A DNA stretch of 12,543 nt from an uncultured Peptococcaceae bacterium. GTDB taxonomy: Bacteria; Bacillota; Dehalobacteriia; UBA4068; JAAVYR01. The notes under the pieces are model-generated. The model was not told the origin of the DNA, did not search any database, and saw only the letters and a program-made list of their open reading frames with translations. Positions 7,332 through 12,543 of the stretch are shown here, one piece after another (the stretch's first letter is position 1; every line of letters starts with the position of its first letter). The stretch lies in assembly GCA_949739465.1 (NCBI GenBank), contig CATIYQ010000051.1, positions 1-12,543 on the forward strand. Direction: 5' to 3'. Position numbers and translations under genes: made by a program.

Positions 7332-7533
7332 ATGATGTTTTGGTTTGATGTTGAGATTCCTCCAAAGCAGCACGAAACACATTTTCAGCATATCCTCGGC
7401 AACGACAACAAGAACGGGCAACACCTGTCATTGCCTGCACGTCTTCAAAATTCCTTGCACCGCCTGCCACAGTTTTGACAATATCACCAACTGTAACATG
7501 GCGGCACGCACACACCAACTTTTCTTCTTTCAT
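7330..7533 (-). CDS. BFD-like [2Fe-2S]-binding protein
   Basis: A 67-residue protein with the cysteine layout of the BFD (bacterioferritin-associated ferredoxin) [2Fe-2S] domain: Cys8 and Cys10 in VCACRHV, then Cys42 and Cys45 in SCCRCRGY, with an extra Cys43. The CxC...CxxC spacing of about 31 residues is as in Bfd and the NirB/NifU BFD modules. Known members carry electrons, for example to release iron from bacterioferritin, or bind a cluster within larger enzymes. No bacterioferritin is nearby, so the partner is unknown. The ATG at 7533 has a weak AGGAT upstream. The gene follows the double-HTH gene by 26 bp and is probably in the same transcript. It ends in the shared terminator. The domain is confident; the function is open. 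Confidence 0.82.
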   Translation of the reverse strand: MKEEKLVCACRHVTVGDIVKTVAGGARNFEDVQAMTGVARSCCRCRGYAENVFRAALEESQHQTKTS

Positions 7534-7559
7534 TACTCTATTCTATCCTATTTTACGAA

Positions 7560-7961
7560 TTAGATTTTATTTTCAGCCATAAAGGCGTCAAAGGCTTCAT
7601 ATGGAATGATATATTGCCGTCCTACCTTCACAGCAGGCAACTTCTTCGTTTTAATCAGTTCCACCAGAAAGGCATAGCTTAGGGGAAGTTTCTCCATAAT
7701 TTGACGAATGGTATAGCCTTCTGCCTTTCCCCCTCGCTGCTGCGTCTTTTCATAAAGAGCAGCAGCGTCCCGCTCCACAAAATACTTCCTGCCAATATGA
7801 TAAGCAGGTAAAACACCACGCTCAATATCCCTTTTCACCGCGCCGTAACCAATACCGGACATCGCCGAAACTTCTTTTAATGACAGATATTCTTTCTCCT
7901 GATGCCCCGCGTCTTGCGAGACTTTCACTTTATTTCTGCCATTTCTCGTTTTGCCTGTCAT
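7560..7961 (-). CDS. Small protein with two tandem excisionase/MerR-like helix-turn-helix domains
   Basis: A 133-residue basic protein. After a charged, probably flexible N-terminus (1-24), two copies of the HTH_17 (excisionase-type winged helix) pattern follow. The first, about 25-70, runs YLSLKEVSAMSGIGYGAV, then VLPAYHIGRKYFV. The second, about 83-128, runs YTIRQIMEKLPLSYAFLV, then LPAVKVGRQYIIP. Each ends in the short wing (IGRKYFV / VGRQYII) typical of the fold, so the protein likely binds DNA. It is not clearly a phage excisionase, since no integrase or att site is near. A GTG at 7967 is only one base after GGAGG, whereas the ATG at 7961 is 7 bases from it, so I start at 7961. It lies just upstream of the BFD-like gene. 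Its target is unknown. Confidence 0.78.
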   Translation of the reverse strand: MTGKTRNGRNKVKVSQDAGHQEKEYLSLKEVSAMSGIGYGAVKRDIERGVLPAYHIGRKYFVERDAAALYEKTQQRGGKAEGYTIRQIMEKLPLSYAFLVELIKTKKLPAVKVGRQYIIPYEAFDAFMAENKI

Positions 7962-8047
7962 ATTCACGCCTCCTACAAACGGTTTCTTTTTTTATAATCT
8001 ATGCGTGTTACGACAGTTTATATCCCTTTTCGTCAAAAAATATATCA

Positions 8048-9658
8048 TTACACATTGTCAGTATAAAAGACTTTGCTGATAAAAGCAGCCATTTCCCCAC
8101 GGGTAACATAGGCAGCAGGGTCAAAATGTCCCTTACTTCTGCCTGCAACCAGATTCTTATGTTCTAAGAGAATAATATCCTGCTTTGCCCATTGCTCACC
8201 AGGCGTATCCAAATCCGTAAAGGAAGTCGGCGTTTGCTTATCATCGGTCAGATTAAACAGCCGCACCAGGATAGCTGCCATTTCTGCTCTGGTAACAGGC
8301 TTCCCGATGCCAAAAGTCCCATCAGGATAGCCATATAAAAATCCTTTGAGAGAGGCTTGAAAAATATCATTAAACGCCCAATACCCCGTATTGATGTCCG
8401 TATAATGAAAGGTCGTCTGCACATTGGATCTGTCCTGATTGGTTGCCGCCAAAACCCTGACAATGACAGCCGCCAGTTCATCTCTGGTTACTAAATCATT
8501 AACGCCGTAAATCCCCGGCGCTTTCCCGGTGAGAATACGGTCTCGAGACAAAGACAAAATACTTTCCCGCGCCCAGTGTCGTCCAATGTCCGTAAAGGGC
8601 GAATAACGGTCACCCAATGCGACCACCGAATGAAACGCCACATCAACGGGAGCGTCCGTATAGGAATAAGAACCCACGGTTTCCTGAGGATTTTGTTCCG
8701 TCCAGAAAAGATAACTTCGTTCAGGGGCAATGCGTCCAAAGTAACTCCAATCTACCAGCTTTACATCTTTATCCCCATTTTTAATTGTATAAGTAAAAGT
8801 AGGGTCGGCAATAATCCAGCCAACCTCCGGTAGATAAAACTCTGTCCAGCTATGAGAAAGCAAATCTCCGTTCAGATACCCGGACTCTAACACATAAGGA
8901 GCCGCTGTATGTTGGGTAGAATTATATAAATATCCCACCTGGACTCTGGCAGGGATACCGACAGCGCGAAGAGACGCCACAAATAAATTAGCATATTCCT
9001 GACAAACGCCTTCCCCCGTCCGTAAAGCGTTTAAGGCGCCTTGGTTAGCATTTTCTCCGTCCTGATAAGTTAGATACAAGTTAATATCAGCAAACAATTT
9101 TCTTGCAATGAGATAAGGATTGGTTTCGTTACCAATGGTTTCTTTCGCATATTGGACAATCTCAGGGCTATCGGATTCGATACCCGGCTCCGGCGCAAGG
9201 TATCGCGGGTCGATATCGGCATACCCCTGATAGTCGCCGGAAACAGCGGCAGGGTTAATCTGATAACTGCCCTTATAATTATCTACAATAAAACGCTGTT
9301 CTAATATTTGTCGTTCTCCAGGCGCAAGGCTTGCTATGGTATAACGAGCAATTTCATTCCCTTCCTCGTCAGAGACAAAGGCTTGCGGTTGAGGGTTATA
9401 TTCCACCTCCCGCATCTCCTGGTAAACAGGTTGGGTAGCAGAAAAAGCAGGTACGGATATTTGAATATTTCTGGCAGTTTTATTCGTTTTATTTTCCACA
9501 ACAATTTGATGAATCACCGTATAAGTAAAACCATTTTCCTTAGTGAAAACGGAAGTAGTCGTTTCTAAAGCATTCGCCTTTGCGGCACGAATACCGAAAA
9601 ACAAGAGCAATGCGGCAAGCATCAGACATAAATTAAAAAATGTATTGCGTCGTTTCAT
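8048..9658 (-). CDS. Secreted transglutaminase-like protein with three C-terminal SLH domains
   Basis: A 536-residue exported protein. Residues 1-30 form a signal peptide (KRR, hydrophobic core, ANA cleavage before Leu31). A beta-rich N-terminal region (about 31-150) precedes a transglutaminase-like core with the papain-type triad: Cys219 in GEGVCQEYANLF, His269 in LSHSWTEFY and Asp285 in WIIADPTF. Three SLH repeats follow at about 355-402, 419-468 and 480-530, each with the TRxE signature (TRDE, TRAE, TRGE). SLH repeats hold proteins on the cell wall or its secondary polymer. The enzyme is therefore probably displayed on the surface, where such cores act as proteases, amidases or cross-linkers; the reaction is not determined. 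The ATG at 9658 has GGAGG 9 bases upstream and its own promoter. It appears to be a single-gene unit. I saw no strong terminator after it. Confidence 0.93.
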   Translation of the reverse strand: MKRRNTFFNLCLMLAALLLFFGIRAAKANALETTTSVFTKENGFTYTVIHQIVVENKTNKTARNIQISVPAFSATQPVYQEMREVEYNPQPQAFVSDEEGNEIARYTIASLAPGERQILEQRFIVDNYKGSYQINPAAVSGDYQGYADIDPRYLAPEPGIESDSPEIVQYAKETIGNETNPYLIARKLFADINLYLTYQDGENANQGALNALRTGEGVCQEYANLFVASLRAVGIPARVQVGYLYNSTQHTAAPYVLESGYLNGDLLSHSWTEFYLPEVGWIIADPTFTYTIKNGDKDVKLVDWSYFGRIAPERSYLFWTEQNPQETVGSYSYTDAPVDVAFHSVVALGDRYSPFTDIGRHWARESILSLSRDRILTGKAPGIYGVNDLVTRDELAAVIVRVLAATNQDRSNVQTTFHYTDINTGYWAFNDIFQASLKGFLYGYPDGTFGIGKPVTRAEMAAILVRLFNLTDDKQTPTSFTDLDTPGEQWAKQDIILLEHKNLVAGRSKGHFDPAAYVTRGEMAAFISKVFYTDNV

Positions 9659-9705
9659 CTCTGCTTACCTCCTCCGCTCAGATTTTCCATTGGTTTCGTC
9701 TTTTT

Positions 9706-9734
9706 ATTGTAACAAGCTGCTTTCTATTCTTCAA
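9706..9734 (-). promoter_or_regulatory. Promoter of the SLH-transglutaminase gene
   Basis: On the minus strand TTGAAG (9729-9734), a 17-bp spacer and TACAAT (9706-9711, 5/6 of the -10 consensus) lie about 50 bp before the start codon and downstream of the coaD terminators. Confidence 0.6.
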
Positions 9735-9787
9735 CAAAATTGTCATATTTTAACTAGAAAGATATTGGAAATTTCGCGCTTACAGAC

Positions 9788-9822
9788 AAAAATAAATATG
9801 AGTAATACTCATATTTATTTTT
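9788..9822. terminator. Perfect 35-bp palindrome, probable terminator after coaD
   Basis: A perfect 17-bp inverted repeat around a single central base (9805). The inner part is GAGTA/TACTC and the outer part is A/T only, ending in five A and five T. On the minus strand it lies about 60 bp after the coaD stop and ends in TTTTT, so it can terminate coaD transcripts. Being symmetrical, it could act in both directions. Confidence 0.65.
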
Positions 9823-9857
9823 GACGAAAGAAACTTGGAAAAAGTTTCCTATCTTTG

Positions 9858-9885
9858 TTAAAAATTTCCAGGTTCGCTGGTTTTT
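9858..9885 (-). terminator. Weak hairpin directly after coaD
   Basis: CCAG (9869-9872) pairs with CTGG (9877-9880) around a 4-base loop, flanked by A-run and T-run. Read on the minus strand it ends in AAATTTTTAAC and overlaps the coaD stop codon. Only four GC-containing pairs are strong, so it is at best the first of two tandem terminators. Confidence 0.4.
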
Positions 9886-10384
9886 ATTTTGCGGGGAGAA
9901 TGGATTTCCCCTGCCATTTTTTAGTAAGGGCTTCTTCTACCACCGACGGTACCAGTCCCTCTACGCTACCGCCGGCAATAAAGGTTTTCTTAATAATGCT
10001 GGAGCTGATAAAAGTGTTTTGATTTTGCGCCGGCAAAAATACAGTTTCAATCTCTTCATCTAATTTTCGATTCATCGCCGCCATTTGAAACTCCATTTCA
10101 AAATCAGAAACAGCCCGCATACCGCGGATAATCACACTGGCACCTTGCTCCTTGGCAAATTTCACCAAAAGACCGGGAAAGGCGCTGGCTTCTATTTTTT
10201 CATAAGGGGCAAAGCATTGCTCCATGAGATAGAGCCGCTCGGCAAGGGAAAAATAGTTTTCTTTATAGGTCTCCTCTGCCACCGCTACAATAACTTTATC
10301 AAAGAGCTTGGCAGCTCGCACCGCAATATCAATATGCCCGTAAGTAATGGGGTCAAAAGTTCCCGCATATACCGCCACTGTCAT
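9884..10384 (-). CDS. coaD: Phosphopantetheine adenylyltransferase (CoaD)
   Basis: This catalyses the penultimate step of coenzyme A synthesis: 4'-phosphopantetheine plus ATP gives dephospho-CoA and pyrophosphate, in the cytoplasm. The 166 residues match the usual length of about 160. The nucleotidyltransferase motif is AGTFDPITYGH near the N-terminus. VIIRGMRAVSDFEMEFQMA is the family core, and NTFISSSIIKK matches the C-terminal ISS motif. A longer frame reaches 10426, but the ATG at 10384 gives the standard MxxAVYAGTFDP start and has GGAGG 8 bases upstream. It lies 17 bp after the uracil-DNA glycosylase gene, so the two are likely co-transcribed. Hairpins follow the stop. Confidence 0.97.
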   Translation of the reverse strand: MTVAVYAGTFDPITYGHIDIAVRAAKLFDKVIVAVAEETYKENYFSLAERLYLMEQCFAPYEKIEASAFPGLLVKFAKEQGASVIIRGMRAVSDFEMEFQMAAMNRKLDEEIETVFLPAQNQNTFISSSIIKKTFIAGGSVEGLVPSVVEEALTKKWQGKSILPAK

Positions 10385-10401
10385 AAAGACATCCTCCCCT
10401 G

Positions 10402-11226
10402 TTATTCCAAATTTTCTGCAAGCCACATTTTGAGACGCGCCATATGCTGCAAATAAGTTGCCTTTTTGCTGGCGTCATAAATCAGCGCCGCCGGGTGATA
10501 GATAGGAAATATCCACATGCCCAGCCATTGGCTATAAAATGGCTTGCCCGCCATGGCTGTGATAGAAGCCGGTCTTTGCAATACCCAGCTCAATGCTACA
10601 GCGCCTAAAGTTACCATATATTTTGCCCCGGTCAGTTTCAGCTCTTCCACTAAAATAGGCTTACAAGCCGCCGTTTCCTCGGGAACCGGCTTGCGGTTGG
10701 CATAGTTCCCATAGATACCCCTGTTAGAAGGACGAACCGGACGACATTTCAAAGTATTGGCAATATATAAATCTTCCCTGTTTAGCCCTGCCAACTCTAA
10801 AAACTCCGTGAGAATTCCCCCTGCTTGTCCTACAAAAGGCTGTCCCTGTAAATCTTCCTGTCCGCCAGGCGCTTCACCTAGCATCACCACTTTAGCACTG
10901 GACTGCCATGGGTTTTTCACCACTTTGGTCCTGGTTTTACATAATCCGCATTTTTCACAATGAATCAGGCGGTTCAGCCAATCTGCCCACTGTTCCTCCG
11001 TACCGCCAACGTTGGTTTTCTCGGCAATTTTTTCATTGAGCGCGGCAGTATCTACCTTTTTCATAGGCTGAGACTCTTTTCGTTGCTGCACCATACCCCA
11101 GCTGGAACTGGATTCTCTGGCGGCAGCACGGCTGCTGCCCCGATTCGCCCCCGGCGGTGCGGATGCAGGCTCGCCAAATAAAGAAGTTTGCCATAATTCT
11201 TCATTGTCTTTTATTTCTTTTTCCAT
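10402..11226 (-). CDS. Family-4 (iron-sulfur) uracil-DNA glycosylase
   Basis: This removes uracil from DNA at the start of base-excision repair. Family-4 marks in the 274 residues are GEAPGGQEDLQGQPFVG (active-site motif, from 117), KCRP near 160 and IYHPAAL (motif with His244). Four cysteines in family positions can hold the [4Fe-4S] cluster: Cys90 and Cys93 in CEKCGLCKTRT, Cys161 in KCRP and Cys188 in AACKP. Cys96 is extra. The first 80 or so residues are a poorly ordered Ser/Ala/Arg-rich extension not needed for the core, and the KCRP-to-AACKP loop carries extra residues with two NR pairs. The ATG at 11226 has AGGA 7 bases upstream. It sits between ltaE (41 bp gap) and coaD (17 bp gap). 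Confidence 0.92.
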   Translation of the reverse strand: MEKEIKDNEELWQTSLFGEPASAPPGANRGSSRAAARESSSSWGMVQQRKESQPMKKVDTAALNEKIAEKTNVGGTEEQWADWLNRLIHCEKCGLCKTRTKVVKNPWQSSAKVVMLGEAPGGQEDLQGQPFVGQAGGILTEFLELAGLNREDLYIANTLKCRPVRPSNRGIYGNYANRKPVPEETAACKPILVEELKLTGAKYMVTLGAVALSWVLQRPASITAMAGKPFYSQWLGMWIFPIYHPAALIYDASKKATYLQHMARLKMWLAENLE

Positions 11227-11267
11227 TCACAATCCTACTTTCTTCTGAAAGGATTTTCTCATTATGC

Positions 11268-12308
11268 TTATGCTTTCGCTGTCAACAATTCTTTTACAGC
11301 GTCCATTGTCGCAATAATCCCCGCTTCATCTATCTGGTAATGGGTAACAAATCGAATGCTGTTTTTCCCGGCAGTGCCACACAACACGCCATAGTTTTCT
11401 TTGAGCGAGGCTACCAGCGTTTCGGCGTCTAGACTCTCTGCTAAGTCTATCTTCACGATATTGGTTTCTACCTGAGCAGGGTCAAGGATTACGCCCGGAA
11501 TAACGGCTAATCCCAAAGCAAGTTTTTTTGCCAAGGCATGGTCTTCCAACAACCGTTCGGTCATATCCTCCAAAGCTACAATACCAGCTGCTGCCAGAAA
11601 GCCCGACTGCCGCATACCGCCGCCTACCATTTTCCGTTTCTTGCGGGCTTTGACAATAAATTCTTCTGTGCCGCAAAGGAGACTGCCGGCAGGCGCTGCC
11701 AACCCCTTGGAAAGGCAAATATTAACTGTATCCACATATTGGGCAATATCTTTTGCAGGCAGATTTAAAGCTGCAGCGGCGTTAAAAAGCCGCGCCCCGT
11801 CTAAATGGATTTTTAATCCGTGTTCTTTGGCGCAAGCAGAAACATCGGCCAGTTGTGCCATAGGCATAACAGTACCGCCTGCAAGGTTATGAGTGTTTTC
11901 CAGACACACCAATTTTGTCTCCGGGTAGTGGATATTTTCCTCTCTGATTGCCGCTTCAATATTTCTGGCAGTAAGGTGACCTCTATCGCCACGGGCTGTA
12001 TGAGGTATGGCGCCTACAAGAGCGGCGCATCCCCCTACTTCATACTGATAAATGTGGCTACGGTAATCAATGATAAATTCATTGCCCGGTTGTAAATGGG
12101 TAAGTAATGCCACCAGGTTGCTCATGGTGCCAGAAGGACAGAACAATGATTTTTCCTTGCCCAGGAGCGCCGCCCCCTTTTCCTCCAAGGCTTTTATGGT
12201 CGGGTCTTCTTCATATACATCATCGCCCACTTCCGCCCGAAACATGGCTTCCCGCATTGCCACAGTCGGCTGGGTAATGGTATCGCTTCTCAAATCTATG
12301 ATTTTCAT
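11268..12308 (-). CDS. ltaE: Low-specificity L-threonine aldolase
   Basis: A PLP enzyme cleaving L-threonine or allo-threonine to glycine and acetaldehyde in the cytoplasm. The 346 residues start with the family signature IDLRSDT and continue with GDDVYEEDPT. CPSGTMSN (57-64) and SHIYQYE (His85, stacking on PLP) follow. Asp170 and Arg173 lie in IHLDGARLFNA, and the PLP Lys201 is in CLSKGLAAPAGSLL. Length is normal and all key residues are present. The ribosome binding site is unclear; GAGGA lies 12 bases before the ATG. It is the first gene of a probable ltaE-glycosylase-coaD unit with its own promoter after the argG terminator. Confidence 0.94.
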   Translation of the reverse strand: MKIIDLRSDTITQPTVAMREAMFRAEVGDDVYEEDPTIKALEEKGAALLGKEKSLFCPSGTMSNLVALLTHLQPGNEFIIDYRSHIYQYEVGGCAALVGAIPHTARGDRGHLTARNIEAAIREENIHYPETKLVCLENTHNLAGGTVMPMAQLADVSACAKEHGLKIHLDGARLFNAAAALNLPAKDIAQYVDTVNICLSKGLAAPAGSLLCGTEEFIVKARKKRKMVGGGMRQSGFLAAAGIVALEDMTERLLEDHALAKKLALGLAVIPGVILDPAQVETNIVKIDLAESLDAETLVASLKENYGVLCGTAGKNSIRFVTHYQIDEAGIIATMDAVKELLTAKA

Positions 12309-12347
12309 AACAATTCACATTCCTCATTCCAACATTTTCTTATTTCT

Positions 12348-12376
12348 ATTATAAAGCAAATTCCTCTATCTGACGA
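12348..12376 (-). promoter_or_regulatory. Promoter of the ltaE-glycosylase-coaD unit
   Basis: On the minus strand TCGTCA (12371-12376, 4/6 of -35), a 17-bp spacer and a perfect TATAAT (12348-12353) lie between the argG terminator and the ltaE start. Confidence 0.62.
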
Positions 12377-12387
12377 CCCCTTTTACC

Positions 12388-12424
12388 AAAAAAACAGGTG
12401 TGAAATGATTTTCACACCTGTTTT
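12388..12424 (-). terminator. Rho-independent terminator after argG
   Basis: A perfect 15-bp stem, AAAACAGGTGTGAAA (12391-12405) with its complement (12410-12424), around a 4-base loop. On the minus strand it is followed by an uninterrupted T-run and lies 18 bp after the stop codon at 12442. Confidence 0.93.
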
Positions 12425-12441
12425 CTTTCTCGTTTCAGTAC

Positions 12442-12543
12442 CTATTTTTGATTTTTTGCAGATTCCTGAGCAAGCATTGCTCTTACCTTGAGGGGAAGAC
12501 CAAAGAGATTGATAAACCCTTCCGCGTCATGGTGGTCATAAAG
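12442..12543 (-). CDS. argG: Probable argininosuccinate synthase, C-terminal 33 residues (runs off the right edge)
   Basis: Too short for motif analysis of the active site. The frame is open from the last base of the window to a TAG at 12442-12444, reading LYDHHDAEGFINLFGLPL, then KVRAML and a polar tail. This resembles the C-terminal end of bacterial argininosuccinate synthases (a GFIxLFGLPLKVRA-type ending), which join citrulline and aspartate in arginine synthesis. A strong terminator follows. The identification rests on recall of the family ending only; the upstream sequence would settle it. Confidence 0.72.
   Translation of the reverse strand, partial: LYDHHDAEGFINLFGLPLKVRAMLAQESAKNQK

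Noticed and set aside
7560..7961. Double-HTH protein as a phage excisionase marking an integrated element
   Set aside because: No integrase, attachment-site repeats, phage genes or change in base composition are visible around it.
10385..10426. 14-residue extension of coaD to 10426
   Set aside because: It overlaps the end of the glycosylase gene, and the ATG at 10384 has an ideal GGAGG and the conserved family start.

Overview
The window looks like an ordinary chromosomal stretch of a low-to-mid GC Bacillota (Firmicutes), possibly a member of Clostridia or Negativicutes. The reasons are strong GGAGG-type ribosome binding sites, TATAAT/TTGnnn promoters with 17-bp spacers, U-tailed hairpin terminators, an S-layer-homology (SLH) surface protein, and a pot operon headed by an XRE-cupin regulator. 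I saw no insertion sequence, phage gene, tRNA, rRNA or CRISPR array. All genes but one lie on the minus strand, so the description below follows transcription from right to left.

Right end (12543 to 9788): the last 33 codons of a probable argininosuccinate synthase (argG) end at a strong terminator. A new promoter then drives a likely three-gene unit: low-specificity L-threonine aldolase (ltaE), a family-4 iron-sulfur uracil-DNA glycosylase, and phosphopantetheine adenylyltransferase (coaD). It is closed by two hairpins, one of which is a perfect 35-bp palindrome.

Middle (9734 to 6306): a secreted transglutaminase-like protein with three SLH repeats has its own promoter. It is followed by a small pair: a protein with two tandem excisionase-like helix-turn-helix domains and a 67-residue BFD-like [2Fe-2S] protein. 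This pair converges on the only plus-strand gene, a D-isomer-specific 2-hydroxyacid dehydrogenase (glyoxylate/hydroxypyruvate reductase type). The two transcription units share a bidirectional terminator.

Left half (6305 to 1442): a gene-free interval of about 420 bp separates the dehydrogenase from a divergent polyamine-uptake operon. The operon order is XRE-cupin regulator, potA (ATPase), potB and potC (permeases) and potD (binding lipoprotein). The genes are closely spaced or overlapping and end at a hairpin terminator. The interval holds two perfect 15-bp palindromes sharing a CTAAACTTT word, one on the regulator/pot side and one on the dehydrogenase side. They are good candidates for operators of the regulator and could tie the dehydrogenase to polyamine control.

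Left end (1428 to 1): a well-formed promoter drives a HAD-family phosphatase and then a diaminopimelate-decarboxylase-like PLP enzyme that runs off the window.

Most of the window is well-known housekeeping or transport. The parts least explained are the double-HTH/BFD pair, the palindromes between the regulator and the dehydrogenase, and the SLH transglutaminase. Nothing here is clear evidence of an undescribed system.
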